Part shown: positions 45,654 to 55,054 of the stretch, one piece after another | Layout: every line of letters begins with the position of its first letter | Position numbering within the stretch: position 1 is the first letter of the stretch | Origin: JACMRI01 sp043778625 | GTDB lineage: Bacteria > Bacteroidota > Bacteroidia > UBA4408 | NCBI GenBank assembly: GCA_043778625.1 | Contig: JAYWFU010000089.1 | Span: forward strand, 1-64,000 | DNA length: 64,000 nt | Direction: 5' to 3' | Translations under genes and position numbers: made by a program | Notes under the pieces: model-generated | What the model saw: the letters and a program-made list of their open reading frames with translations, nothing else | Told to the model about the DNA's origin: nothing | Databases searched by the model: none

Positions 45654-46560
45654 CGTTGTACACCTTGGTTAAGCCCTGTTGTAAGTTAATGGTGTGTTTC
45701 CAACCCAAACTATGTATTTTGTCCACGTTCATTAGCTTGCGTGGTGTGCCGTCAGGTTTATTAGTGTTAAACACCAACTTGCCTGTGTAATCAATAACTT
45801 TACTTATTAGCTGCGCAACATCAGCAATGCTTATGTCCTCGCCAGTACCTATGTTTACAAGCCCTTCGGCATTATAATTATATAGTAAATATACGCAAGC
45901 TTGTGCCAAATCATCAGCGTGCAAAAACTCACGTTTTACCTTGCCCGACCCCCACACTTCTACCGTAGGTAAGTTATTAATTTTAGCGGTATGTATTTTG
46001 CGAATTAATGCAGGCAGTACATGCGAGTTTTCTAAATCATAATTATCGTTAGGCCCATACAAATTAGTGGGCATAGCACTAATAAAATTACAGCCGTACT
46101 GCGCACGGTACGCATCACACATTTTTACACCTGCTATTTTGGCTATGGCATACGGTTCGTTAGTGGGTTCTAAAACGCCTGTTAGCAGGTCGGTTTCTGT
46201 CATGGGTTGTGGTGCAAATTTTGGATAAATACACGACGACCCTAAGAACAATAATTTACTTACCCCTTGTACATAGCTTTGATGAATTACGTTGTTTTGT
46301 ATCATCATGTTTTCATAAATAAATTGCCCTCTGTACGTATTATTAGCCATAATACCGCCTACTTTAGCGGCTGCCAGTACCACATAATTAGGTTTTTCTT
46401 TGGCCATCATTTCGGCTACCGCTGCCTGATTAGTTAAGTCTAACTGGGCATGAGTGTAGGTAATAAAATTACTAAATCCTTGCGCTTGTAAGGCACGCAT
46501 AATAGCCGACCCCACCATACCTCTATGTCCTGCTATGTATATTTTATCCGTTGTTGTCAA
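45628..46560 (-). CDS. fcl: GDP-L-fucose synthase
   Basis: This 310-residue NADP-dependent epimerase/reductase makes GDP-L-fucose from GDP-4-keto-6-deoxymannose. The Rossmann loop AGHRGMVGSAIMRAL lies at 10-24, the family sequence VLAAAKVGGIMANN near 60-73, FLGSSCIYPKFAPQPMTE near 105, and the catalytic YAIAKIAG near 137. Later motifs are PTNLYGPNDNYD and KREFLHADDLAQACVYLL. Start codon is TTG 46560; no ATG fits before the Rossmann loop. No GDP-mannose dehydratase (gmd) lies next to it, so that partner must be elsewhere. It heads the surface-polysaccharide cluster. Confidence 0.9.
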   Translation of the reverse strand: MTTTDKIYIAGHRGMVGSAIMRALQAQGFSNFITYTHAQLDLTNQAAVAEMMAKEKPNYVVLAAAKVGGIMANNTYRGQFIYENMMIQNNVIHQSYVQGVSKLLFLGSSCIYPKFAPQPMTETDLLTGVLEPTNEPYAIAKIAGVKMCDAYRAQYGCNFISAMPTNLYGPNDNYDLENSHVLPALIRKIHTAKINNLPTVEVWGSGKVKREFLHADDLAQACVYLLYNYNAEGLVNIGTGEDISIADVAQLISKVIDYTGKLVFNTNKPDGTPRKLMNVDKIHSLGWKHTINLQQGLTKVYNDVLQQQLF

Positions 46561-46604
46561 TGTGTTATATGTGTGTGTTTAAATAAAATGATTGCTATGG
46601 TAAA

Positions 46605-49600
46605 CTACCCTATTTTAATACCAAGTACCGTAATGTCGTCTATTTGCTCGCCATCTCCCTTAAAATCATTTAAGGCTTTGTGCAGCAATGCTACTTGTAT
46701 GCGTGTAGGTTTGGTATTAATGTCTGTTAATAATTGTTTGAATTTAGCTGGGTAAAATTTCTTACCGTCTGCACCTCCACGCTGGTCGGCATAGCCATCG
46801 CTCGATAAATAAATGGCATCTCCTTTTTGTAATTGTATGGTGTGGTTATCGTATAGGTCTTCTTGAGTTTTAAAAAACATTTTTCCAATAGGTATTTTAT
46901 TGGCTTTGTATTCAATTAACTCGTTGTTACGTACCAAATACAATGGCATAAATGCGCCTGCATACACTAGTTCATTTTTATCAAAATCAATGCTACAAAA
47001 TGCTATATCCATACCGTCTTGTAGCATAGCCTCGTCATTGTGTTGTTTGTTGAGTTGTGCACTTAGTCCGTTTTTTAAGGCGTGTAATACTTTACTTGGC
47101 GATATGTATGCCGTGGCATTATTGATGATTTCATTTAATAAATTATAGCCCATAATACTCATCATTGCCCCTGGTACTCCATGGCCTGTGCAATCGGCTA
47201 GGGCAAAGTATAGGCTGTTTTTGTTACGCTTTAGCCAATAAAAATCTCCACTAACAATATCTTTGGGTTGAAAGAAAATAAAGGCATCTCGCAGTTCGTT
47301 TTCAAGTTCGTTTTCGGTAACAAATAACGAACTTTGTATACGCTTAGCATAATCAATACTGTCCGTAATATTAGTGTTCTTACGTTCGAGTTCTACTTTT
47401 TGTAGTTCTACATTTTCTTTTTCGGTATTTAGCTCTTTGGTACGAAGTGCCACCTGTGTTTCGAGTAATTTGTTGGTATTACGCAAACGCTTAGTACGTG
47501 TTACAAATATTCCAACCACTGTACCAATAATAGCAAGTATTGCTAATAAATTAAACCACCACGTACGGTAAAATGGAGGATGAATAGTAAAGTTGTATTT
47601 TTTAATTTCGCTCCATTTCATGTTATGATTAGCAGCTCGCACCGTAAATGTGTAAGTACCTGCTGGTAAGTTGTTGTAGGTTACACTATTACGCTGTGCA
47701 AATGGTAGCCATGTTTTGTCAAAACCATCTAAGTAATATTGATACGCTACTTCCTTAGGGCGAGTAAGGCTTGCTCCAATAAACTCAAACGTAAGTTGGT
47801 TTTCATCGTACGAGTAGCTTGCATCGGCATTAATTAATTGTTTTTTAAAATTAACCAACGGCAACCCTAATGATAGTATTGGAGGCTTGTTGGTGTTGCG
47901 CAAAGCATTAGGCTTGTACTTAACCAAGCCTATAATTGTGCCTAACCAAATGTTATTGTCCCCATCAGTACACACTGAATTTGGGTTAATTTCTACCCCC
48001 AAAAAACCATCGTATTTATTGTAATGTTTATAATCGTTAGTAGTTAAGTTTAATTTATCAATACCTGTGGGAGTGCCTATCCATAGGTTGTCTTGCACAT
48101 CGGTTTGTAATAAATAAATTAATGATTGCTTGTCTTTAAAGGAGGCTTCTGCTGTAAACTTTCCGTTGCTGTATTTGTACAAGCCATGTTCGTAAGTGCC
48201 TAACCAAATAGTTCCTTTTTTATCTTCGGTAATACTTAGTGTAAAATCGCTTGGATAGTTGTTGCGGTTATTATAAGTAGCCCATTGTGTACCGTTCCAT
48301 TTACTTAACTTTCCACCCAATACTCCTGCCCACATATTGTGCTTGCTATCCATAAATAATTGATACACATTATTGCCTCCCAAGCCGTTGGCTATAATAT
48401 AATGCGCTAATGCGTTGGTAGTAGCGTTGTAGGTATATATACCCTCGTGGTTGGTAGCTATCCAAATATTTTGTTGTGAATCGGCAGTTATAGCGTACAC
48501 TTCCTTACATGGTATAGCAGTAATACTAACGGCTTGCTTAGTATCAGGGTTATACACGCTTACACCTTGCCCGTAATTACTGTACCAAATTTTGCCATTA
48601 TCATCTTGATACAAAGCGGTAGTATTTTTTAATTCGCTTGAGTAATTATCTGTAATTAATTCAAATTTATTCTGGTTGCTATTAGGCATAGTAGTCATGT
48701 GGTACAATCCGCCATCGGTACCTAACCACAATGATTTGTCGCGCTTATCGGTTATTACACTCCAAACAATAGTATTTTTTAGTCCTTCAAAATTGCCATA
48801 AATTTCAAACTGTTCGTCAAAGTATTGGTTGAGTTTAAACAGTGTACCAATCCAAATATTTTTTTCGTTATCCTCCGTAAAACAATTTACCTTATCGTTG
48901 CTCAACCCATGGTTAGTGTTAATTTGTTGCAATACAGCACCTTGGTAATTAGCTTGTTCTAATTGAGCAATTAATTTGCATGCTCCCTTGCTATTAGTAC
49001 CTACGTACAAGGCTTTGTTAGTGGCGTACAGGCTTTTAACGTAGGTGTCGGTTAGCCCATCGGTTGCAGTATAAGTTTTAAGTAAAGCGGTTGCTCCAAT
49101 ATCAAAACTAAGCAAGCCTTTATTGTTAGTGCCTACATATATTTTGTTATTAAATGTGGTAATGCTTGTAGCTATTGAACCTATAAATACATCGTTTAAT
49201 ATTAAACGTTGCGCCTGCATATTGCCTTTAGTTATTTTTATGCGATACACACCGTCATCGGTTGCTGCCAGTATTGCGTTGTTTACTAGTGTAAGTTGGT
49301 TGCAACGTAAGGCGTTATAGTTACTCAAGCTAATTTTGTACAACGAGCCACGCCCTGTGTATTCGTGGGTATTTATTTCGCTACTGCTTGGTTTGTAATA
49401 CAGTACGCCTTGCCCTAGTGTGGCTATCCATATACCTTGCGCCTTATCAGTAACGATGGCTGTTATAGGTGTATTTATATCAATAATACCAAAGGTTAGT
49501 TTGGCTATTTTTTTGCTACTAATGTTTATTACACTTATGCCACCACCCGTGTGCCCCACTAATAACTGCTGATATGGAGTTATGTGCAACGCACTTACAC

Positions 49601-49844
49601 GATTTTCGTGCAAGCCATTTAAGCGATTGTAAGTGGTAAATGCCACTCCGTTGTATGCCGTTACTCCACTCATAGTGCCTACCCAAACACTGCCTAAGGT
49701 ATCGCTACTTAATGCCGTAATGCTTGATTGTGGCATACCATCTTCAATACCAAACTGATTAAAGTTAAGCGATTGCGAATGTGATTGTGTAGTAACAAAC
49801 ACAACTAGTAATAATGAATAAATTATTTTTTTAACTACAACCAT
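46605..49844 (-). CDS. sensor phosphatase: periplasmic propeller, Y_Y_Y, membrane helix and SpoIIE PP2C domain
   Basis: This 1079-residue protein joins a signal peptide, a long two-component-regulator-type beta-propeller (about 25-660, many NIWIGT / IWIAT repeats), a Y_Y_Y domain (about 665-755, PAGTYTFTVRAANHNMKW), one membrane helix (about 762-782), a coiled coil (about 785-840) and a cytoplasmic SpoIIE-type PP2C phosphatase (about 860-1079). The phosphatase shows PKDIVSGDFYW, LADCTGHGVPGAMMS with metal-binding Asp, and EQIDDITVLGIKI at the end. It should sense a periplasmic signal and act on a serine-phosphorylated protein; no anti-sigma or STAS partner is nearby. Its ATG overlaps the previous stop by one base (TAATG). 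Confidence 0.85.
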   Translation of the reverse strand: MVVVKKIIYSLLLVVFVTTQSHSQSLNFNQFGIEDGMPQSSITALSSDTLGSVWVGTMSGVTAYNGVAFTTYNRLNGLHENRVSALHITPYQQLLVGHTGGGISVINISSKKIAKLTFGIIDINTPITAIVTDKAQGIWIATLGQGVLYYKPSSSEINTHEYTGRGSLYKISLSNYNALRCNQLTLVNNAILAATDDGVYRIKITKGNMQAQRLILNDVFIGSIATSITTFNNKIYVGTNNKGLLSFDIGATALLKTYTATDGLTDTYVKSLYATNKALYVGTNSKGACKLIAQLEQANYQGAVLQQINTNHGLSNDKVNCFTEDNEKNIWIGTLFKLNQYFDEQFEIYGNFEGLKNTIVWSVITDKRDKSLWLGTDGGLYHMTTMPNSNQNKFELITDNYSSELKNTTALYQDDNGKIWYSNYGQGVSVYNPDTKQAVSITAIPCKEVYAITADSQQNIWIATNHEGIYTYNATTNALAHYIIANGLGGNNVYQLFMDSKHNMWAGVLGGKLSKWNGTQWATYNNRNNYPSDFTLSITEDKKGTIWLGTYEHGLYKYSNGKFTAEASFKDKQSLIYLLQTDVQDNLWIGTPTGIDKLNLTTNDYKHYNKYDGFLGVEINPNSVCTDGDNNIWLGTIIGLVKYKPNALRNTNKPPILSLGLPLVNFKKQLINADASYSYDENQLTFEFIGASLTRPKEVAYQYYLDGFDKTWLPFAQRNSVTYNNLPAGTYTFTVRAANHNMKWSEIKKYNFTIHPPFYRTWWFNLLAILAIIGTVVGIFVTRTKRLRNTNKLLETQVALRTKELNTEKENVELQKVELERKNTNITDSIDYAKRIQSSLFVTENELENELRDAFIFFQPKDIVSGDFYWLKRNKNSLYFALADCTGHGVPGAMMSIMGYNLLNEIINNATAYISPSKVLHALKNGLSAQLNKQHNDEAMLQDGMDIAFCSIDFDKNELVYAGAFMPLYLVRNNELIEYKANKIPIGKMFFKTQEDLYDNHTIQLQKGDAIYLSSDGYADQRGGADGKKFYPAKFKQLLTDINTKPTRIQVALLHKALNDFKGDGEQIDDITVLGIKIG

Positions 49845-50686
49845 TATTTATTTTGTTTAGCGTGTACTTGTTTTTGATAGTTAGCAATAGTGGCGTAAAG
49901 GCTGGTAATGGGGTTGCCCGACTCGTCAATAATTTGTTTGTTACGGCTTAATTGTCGCTGTAATTTGTTTTTGTAATTACTTTCGGCCTTAGTATCCATG
50001 CTTATTACGTATTGTTTTAGTGCAGTAGCATTAGTAGCAAAATCGCTATTGATGCGAGTTACTGCTTTTATACTTTCTAGCTTACTGGCAACAGTTTGTA
50101 CGGTTGATTTTATGGGCGTAACAATTATTGCAGTATCAATAGTTGTGGGGTTTATTACTGCTACGTTTTTACTACTATCGTTGGTAGCATTAGTGTTTAC
50201 GGTGGTTGTAGGTGTTTTTATTATTGGGTTAGTTATAATAGGCTCTTCAGTTTTAATGGGCGGTTCAATAGCTACCGCTTCAGTTTTGTAGTTTACCATT
50301 TCTACAAAATTTTTGTATCTACTATAAGTTACAAGCACACCTACTGTGGTATTAGTTAAGTTTAACGGTATGTTGTAGGCATATTCTCCGCTTATTATTT
50401 CGGTAGTAATGTTGCGGGTATTAAACAATACAATACGTGTTTGATAATTAGTAGCCGTAGCCACAATTTTATATTCGGTATTGGCATTAAGTGTAATATA
50501 AAATGCCCCGTCAGTCTTGGTTATAATAGTTTGATCAGCAATGTTAGTACCTGTAATTTTTAGCGTAGCATTAGTTATGGGTGCATTAGTATTATCCAAC
50601 ACTCGCCCTTGTATGGCTAATGCCAAGGCTTGCGAAGCACTACCTAGCACTACCAATATACTAAAAACTAAACAACGCATACTCAT
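49844..50686 (-). CDS. exported protein with carboxypeptidase-regulatory-like domain
   Basis: This 280-residue protein has a signal peptide (cleavage near QALALA) and one carboxypeptidase-regulatory-like beta-sandwich (about 23-120): IQGRVLDNTNAPITNATLKITG, then TKTDGAFYITLNANTEYKIVATATNYQTR. The rest is low-complexity, rich in Thr, Ile and Pro (150-205), followed by a basic helical tail with KNKLQRQLSRNKQIIDES. It may be a periplasmic or surface accessory of the sensor phosphatase, as the stop and the next ATG overlap (TAATG), but no direct evidence exists. It follows lpxD after 15 bases. Confidence 0.65.
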   Translation of the reverse strand: MSMRCLVFSILVVLGSASQALALAIQGRVLDNTNAPITNATLKITGTNIADQTIITKTDGAFYITLNANTEYKIVATATNYQTRIVLFNTRNITTEIISGEYAYNIPLNLTNTTVGVLVTYSRYKNFVEMVNYKTEAVAIEPPIKTEEPIITNPIIKTPTTTVNTNATNDSSKNVAVINPTTIDTAIIVTPIKSTVQTVASKLESIKAVTRINSDFATNATALKQYVISMDTKAESNYKNKLQRQLSRNKQIIDESGNPITSLYATIANYQKQVHAKQNK

Positions 50687-50701
50687 TATTTTATGGAGGA
50701 G

Positions 50702-51739
50702 TTAAACTTTTTGTTTTAATTCATGCTCAATAAAACGCACCTTATTGGCTAGTTCTGATAATCCTCTAAAATGTACGTAGGCACGCTTGTAATCCCCAAT
50801 GGCAAAGGCTGGCGAACCTTGCAGTATTATGCCTTCGTCTTTAATACTACTACCAATACCTGATTGTGCGGCTATCTTAACTCCATTAGCAATGGTTAAA
50901 TGCCCTACTATACCTACCTGCCCACCAATCATGCAATTGCTACCTATTTTAGTACTACCTGCTACGCCTGTTTGGGCTGCTATTACTGTGTTTTCGCCTA
51001 TCTCTACATTATGCGCTATCTGTATTAGGTTATCTAATTTTACTCCCTTGCGTATAATGGTTGAACCTAGTGTGGCACGGTCAATGGTGGTATTGGCGCC
51101 TATCTCCACATAATCTTCTAATATAACATTGCCTATTTGTGGCACTTTAGCATAATTATTTTCGCTATTAGGCGCAAATCCAAACCCATCTCCCCCTACA
51201 ATACTCCCGCTGTGTAAAGTGCAGTTAGCGCCAATTACACAGCCAGTGTATATTTTTACGCCTGCATATATAGTGGTGTTGTCGCCTACGGTTACCCCAT
51301 CGCCTAGGTAAGCCTGCGGATATATTTTTACGTTGTTGCCTATGGTTACATTTTCGCCTAGGTAAGCAAATGCGCCTACATATACGTTAGTACCCACCGT
51401 AGCTGATTTTGCTATAAAACTAGGTTGTTCAATACCTGTTTTATTTTGGATATATTGGTTGTATACAGCTAATAATTGGGCAAATGCAGTGCGGGCTTCG
51501 GGTACACGTATAAGCGTACATCCTAATGGTAATGGGCGTTCGGGTACAAAATCGTTATTAACTATAACTATGCTTGCTTGCGTGTCGTAAATATAGGGTG
51601 CATACGCCATATTACCCAAAAAACTCAAGCCTCCTGATTTTCCCTCTTCTATTTTGCATAGGGTAGATACGCTTTGTGTGGCGTTGCCCTCTACTGTGCC
51701 TGCTATTAATTGTGCTATTTGTTGTGCTGTAAATATCAT
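50702..51739 (-). CDS. lpxD: UDP-3-O-acylglucosamine N-acyltransferase
   Basis: This 345-residue enzyme adds the second hydroxyacyl chain in lipid A synthesis. The N-terminal uridine-binding domain (1-100: FTAQQIAQLIAGTVEG, SLSFLGN-like GGLSFLGNMAYAPYI) is followed by a left-handed beta helix of hexapeptide repeats (IGENVTIG, IGNNVKIYPQ and similar, about 115-310) and a C-terminal helix. The catalytic histidine is likely in IQIAHNVEIGENT near 245. I start at ATG 51739; an in-frame ATG at 51799 would add 20 hydrophobic residues that the family lacks. Confidence 0.93.
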   Translation of the reverse strand: MIFTAQQIAQLIAGTVEGNATQSVSTLCKIEEGKSGGLSFLGNMAYAPYIYDTQASIVIVNNDFVPERPLPLGCTLIRVPEARTAFAQLLAVYNQYIQNKTGIEQPSFIAKSATVGTNVYVGAFAYLGENVTIGNNVKIYPQAYLGDGVTVGDNTTIYAGVKIYTGCVIGANCTLHSGSIVGGDGFGFAPNSENNYAKVPQIGNVILEDYVEIGANTTIDRATLGSTIIRKGVKLDNLIQIAHNVEIGENTVIAAQTGVAGSTKIGSNCMIGGQVGIVGHLTIANGVKIAAQSGIGSSIKDEGIILQGSPAFAIGDYKRAYVHFRGLSELANKVRFIEHELKQKV

Positions 51740-51882
51740 ATAGTGTGTTAGTAATATTAGTGAGTATAGAAATTTTATGTATTGTATAAAAATAAGCATA
51801 AATAACTAAACACCGTGTGTTATTGAACGTAATAATTTGCACTTTTGAACTAGTAAAACAAAACATACAAATTACACACCCC

Positions 51883-52134
51883 ATGAGCAACTTGAGTAAT
51901 AACGACATTATGAAAAAACTACGTGTAGCCCTGCAATTACGCAACGAAGACATTGTAGAAATATGTAAATTAGTGGAGTTTAAAATAACAATAAGTGAAC
52001 TTGGCGCAATGTTTAGAGCCGACGACCACCCTAACTTTAAACCCTGTGGCGACCAAATACTACGTAATTTCCTAAACGGATTAGTTATTTACAAACGTGG
52101 CCCCATGGAAAAAAAGCCAGCGGTTAAGGAATAA
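51883..52134 (+). CDS. DUF1456 (YehS-like) protein, single repeat
   Basis: This 83-residue protein has one DUF1456 unit: NNDIMKKLRVALQLRNEDIVEICKLVEFKITISELGAMFRADDHPNF, then CGDQILRNFLNGLVIYKRG. YehS and most relatives carry two such units in about 155 residues, so this is a half-length form. I start at ATG 51883; the in-frame ATG at 51817 adds residues absent from the family. The function of the family is unknown. It is convergent with the EVE-domain gene, and a hairpin between the two should end both transcripts. It is divergent from lpxD. Confidence 0.75.
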   Translation: MSNLSNNDIMKKLRVALQLRNEDIVEICKLVEFKITISELGAMFRADDHPNFKPCGDQILRNFLNGLVIYKRGPMEKKPAVKE

Positions 52135-52170
52135 AGTATTAGGTGCCTTATGTTTTTTCTTGTAAATTAT

Positions 52171-52216
52171 AAAAATAGCGTTGCAAATACTTACCGTACC
52201 TACAACGCTATTTTTT
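52171..52216. terminator. bidirectional hairpin terminator
   Basis: AAAAATAGCGTTG (52171-52183) pairs perfectly with CAACGCTATTTTT (52203-52215) across a 19-base loop, giving a T-run in each direction. It lies between the convergent DUF1456 and EVE-domain genes. Confidence 0.85.
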
Positions 52217-52233
52217 AAATTATTTTAATACCG

Positions 52234-52647
52234 CTACACCACTGTATTACCTAGCTTGCAAATATAATCAAAGTGGTCTTTAGTAACAGGCATAACAGAT
52301 AGGCGGGGTTGGCGAATTAAGCCCATGCTTTGTAACAGCTCCTCTTGTTTCATTTGAGCAAGAGTTACCGTTTGTTTAAATTTTTTGTGTATGCCCAAGT
52401 CCACTACAAACCAACGAGGGTCGTTAATGGTAGGATCGTTGTAATGTTCGGTAACTACTTTGGCCACACCTACTACCTCCATACCTTCGTTGCTATGGTA
52501 CCAAAGTACTAAGTCGCCTTTTTTCATTTCTTTAAGGCTATTACGTGCTTGGTAATTACGCACGCCGTCCCACATTGTTTTTTTTTCGATGGTAAATGTA
52601 TCCCAACTGTACTTGAACGGTTCCGATTTTACTAGCCAATAATTCAT
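52234..52647 (-). CDS. EVE-domain protein
   Basis: This 137-residue protein is one EVE domain of the PUA-like superfamily: MNYWLVKSEPFKYSWDTF at the start, MWDGVRNYQARNSLKEMKKGDLVLWYHSN near 25-53, and GLIRQPRLSVMPVTKDHFDYI near 110-130. EVE domains are related to YTH domains, which bind modified bases in RNA or DNA, and prokaryotic ones are thought to do likewise; the ligand here is unknown. It follows the aminotransferase gene after 9 bases on the same strand. No restriction or methylase gene is near, so a defence role is not suggested by context. Confidence 0.85.
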   Translation of the reverse strand: MNYWLVKSEPFKYSWDTFTIEKKTMWDGVRNYQARNSLKEMKKGDLVLWYHSNEGMEVVGVAKVVTEHYNDPTINDPRWFVVDLGIHKKFKQTVTLAQMKQEELLQSMGLIRQPRLSVMPVTKDHFDYICKLGNTVV

Positions 52648-52656
52648 TCTATTATT

Positions 52657-53850
52657 TTATTGTAAAATAGTTAATGCTTCCTTAATACGTTTAACCGATT
52701 CTATTAGCTTATCTTCGCTTGTTGCATAGCTAAACCGCACGTATCTATCATCGCCAAAGGCATCGCCTGATACTAAGGCTACGTGCGCACGGTGCAGTAA
52801 AAACATACATAAATCGGACGAGTTGGTAATTTCAAAATCATCAATTTTTTTGCCGTAATACGCAGTTACATCAGGGAAAATATAAAACGCACCTTGTGGT
52901 TTATTTATTTTAAAACCAGGTACAGCACTCAATAATTTTATCATTAAGTCGCGGCGTTTTTCAAATGCTTTGCACATATCCACAGTTACACTAGGATTAG
53001 CCAACACGGCTGTAATAGCCGCCATTTGTGCCACTGAGCAAGTGCCTGAGGTAAACTGCCCTTGCATTTTTTCGCAGGCTTGTGCTATCCACAACGGAGC
53101 TCCCATAAAGCCTATACGCCAGCCAGTCATGGCAAAGCCCTTGCTTACGCCGTTAACGGTTATGGTGCGGTCGTACACGTTGGCGAACGAAGCTAGGCTT
53201 GTGTGTTGGTTAGTAAAATTAATATGCTCGTATATTTCGTCGCTCATTATGTATAGCTCTTCGTGGGCAGCTACTACATCGGCTATGGCTTTAAGTTCGT
53301 TGGTGGTATACACACTACCTGTGGGGTTACAGGGCGAACTGTAAATTATTAATTTGCTTTTGGGTGTAATTACGGCTTGTAGTTGTGCGGCTGTAAATTT
53401 AAAATCGTCCTCAATATTAGTATTAATATATACTGGTATTCCGCCTGCAAGTTTTACAATCTCCACATAGCTTACCCAAGTTGGGGTAGGTATTATTACT
53501 TCGTCGCCTATATCTACCAATGCTAGCACAGCGTTAGCTATTGCTTGTTTGGCACCTGTTGATATTATTATTTGCTCTGACTTATAGGTAATATTGTTAT
53601 CACGTTTAAATTTTTCGGCAACAGCTTTACGCAAGTCGGCCATACCCGCTACTGGTGTGTATTTGGTGTAGCCTTCGTCAATTGCTTTTTTAGCAGCTTC
53701 TTTTATAAAATCGGGGGTGTCAAAATCGGGTTCGCCTATGCTTAGGCTTATTACATCAATGCCTTGCGCTTGTAGTTCGCGACTTTTACGTGCCATTGCT
53801 AGTGTTTGGCTTTCGTTAAAGCTACTCATTCTGCTCGCTAATTTTCCCAT
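52657..53850 (-). CDS. aspC: PLP-dependent aminotransferase, aspartate aminotransferase type
   Basis: This 397-residue class I aminotransferase (fold type I, 1-beta group) shows SIGEPDFDTPDFIKEAAKKA near 40, YTKYTPVAGMADLRKAVAEKF near 65, IIYSSPCNPTGSVY near 175, the Asp in LYIMSDEIYEH near 205 and the PLP lysine in VNGVSKGFAMTGWRIGF near 240. The C-terminal arginine is in RYVRFSYATS. I start at ATG 53850: the in-frame ATG at 53913 would lie on the -7 box. The substrate is most likely aspartate or prephenate. Confidence 0.88.
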   Translation of the reverse strand: MGKLASRMSSFNESQTLAMARKSRELQAQGIDVISLSIGEPDFDTPDFIKEAAKKAIDEGYTKYTPVAGMADLRKAVAEKFKRDNNITYKSEQIIISTGAKQAIANAVLALVDIGDEVIIPTPTWVSYVEIVKLAGGIPVYINTNIEDDFKFTAAQLQAVITPKSKLIIYSSPCNPTGSVYTTNELKAIADVVAAHEELYIMSDEIYEHINFTNQHTSLASFANVYDRTITVNGVSKGFAMTGWRIGFMGAPLWIAQACEKMQGQFTSGTCSVAQMAAITAVLANPSVTVDMCKAFEKRRDLMIKLLSAVPGFKINKPQGAFYIFPDVTAYYGKKIDDFEITNSSDLCMFLLHRAHVALVSGDAFGDDRYVRFSYATSEDKLIESVKRIKEALTILQ

Positions 53851-53910
53851 AACTCTATATATCTTATTTTTAAATAATGTAATTACTGTTTTTTTTGTAA
53901 TTGTAAAATG

Positions 53911-53938
53911 CAAATATAGCTAGTATTTCTAAACGCAA
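53911..53938 (-). promoter_or_regulatory. Bacteroidota-type promoter of the aminotransferase gene
   Basis: On the minus strand TATATTTG (53911-53918) is an exact -7 consensus, and a TTG (53936-53938) lies 17 bases upstream as a -33 element. The leader to ATG 53850 is about 55 bases, similar to xerC, which supports that start codon. Confidence 0.65.
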
Positions 53939-53974
53939 TAATGCTTGTTGTACTTAGTTATTAAAAACAATGTG

Positions 53975-55048
53975 CTACGATGCAGCTACCACTTGTGTTT
54001 GTACTAATTTGAGTTCGTGCTTGAGCAAAATACCTATAATGCGGAAATTAATTTCGGATTTAGTATCAATGTATAACTCCCATTCTATGGGCTTTATAAA
54101 GTAATAAAGCAATATATTAATGCTTCCCATGGCAAAATTATCAATGCGTATTTTTTGTTCGTTAGTGGTTTCGGAATGTTGCCCAATATAGACCTCAATT
54201 TCGGCTAATGCGTTTTTAAGTGTTTCAATATTATTGGGCTGTTGTAGCTGTAGCATTTGTTTTACACGGCGTTCGGTGCGTAGGCTTAGGTTATCGAGTT
54301 CGGCATCTACTATTTTTTTGTTGGGTACAATTAGTATTGTTTTTTCAAAGGTGCGTAATTTTGTGCTTCTAAACCCTATGCGTTCTACGGTGCCTGTGGT
54401 AGTACCAAATTGTACTACATCGCCTACGTGAAAGGGTTTATCCAAAAAGATAGTAAACGAACCTATCAAGTTTTCTAACGTTTCTTTGGCAGCTAATGCC
54501 ACGGCTAACCCACCAATACCGAGCCCTGCCACTAGCGAGGCTATGTTAATGTGGAATAATGCACCTAGCACAAAAAACAACGACAGTATTACTACAATAA
54601 CTTTAATGCTTTCTTTAAAAAACGGAATTATTTGGTCGTCGAATTTACTGTCGCTTTTGGCAGACTTGCGTATTAATATTAATCCAAAATAATCAACTAC
54701 GCGCAACAACATCCACGTAAGTACTACTACTATAGCTACCTGAAAACCCTTGTTTAACAAGTAACGTAGCCCAAATTGTGTAGGTGGTGCTAAGTGCCAA
54801 GTACTAGGAAACGATAATTGATTAAACGCTATATACACATTTATTACCAATATAAAAAGCCCTAAGGGCTTGCGCACCAAGGGCACAAAATCTTCAAAAT
54901 GGGTTTCGGTACTATACTTTTGTAAGCCCTTGTACAGTAGGCGAGCGATTACTTTAGTAAATAATAATTGGCACAACAAGCCTACTACAATAATTAATAA
55001 CGCACTTAAATATTCTTGTACTGTATTGCCTAAAAAAATGTAATTCAT
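53975..55048 (-). CDS. MscS-family small-conductance mechanosensitive channel
   Basis: This 357-residue inner membrane protein has four or five membrane helices (about 12-32, 60-80, 95-120, 140-190). The pore-lining helix and channel domain read IASLVAGLGIGGLAVALAAKETLENLIGSFTIFLDKPFHVGDVVQFG near 168-215, the diagnostic MscS sequence with Gly/Ala packing. The beta domain (VERIGFRSTKLRTFEKTILIVPNKKI) and an alpha-beta C-terminal domain follow. It should release solutes on hypo-osmotic shock. The barrel-protein gene upstream ends 6 bases before its ATG, so the two may share a transcript. Confidence 0.9.
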   Translation of the reverse strand: MNYIFLGNTVQEYLSALLIIVVGLLCQLLFTKVIARLLYKGLQKYSTETHFEDFVPLVRKPLGLFILVINVYIAFNQLSFPSTWHLAPPTQFGLRYLLNKGFQVAIVVVLTWMLLRVVDYFGLILIRKSAKSDSKFDDQIIPFFKESIKVIVVILSLFFVLGALFHINIASLVAGLGIGGLAVALAAKETLENLIGSFTIFLDKPFHVGDVVQFGTTTGTVERIGFRSTKLRTFEKTILIVPNKKIVDAELDNLSLRTERRVKQMLQLQQPNNIETLKNALAEIEVYIGQHSETTNEQKIRIDNFAMGSINILLYYFIKPIEWELYIDTKSEINFRIIGILLKHELKLVQTQVVAAS

Positions 55049-55054
55049 TTGTGG

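Noticed and set aside
53851..53913. Extra 21 N-terminal residues of the aminotransferase
   Set aside because: The upstream ATG at 53913 lies on the -7 promoter box, and the family begins near the ATG at 53850.
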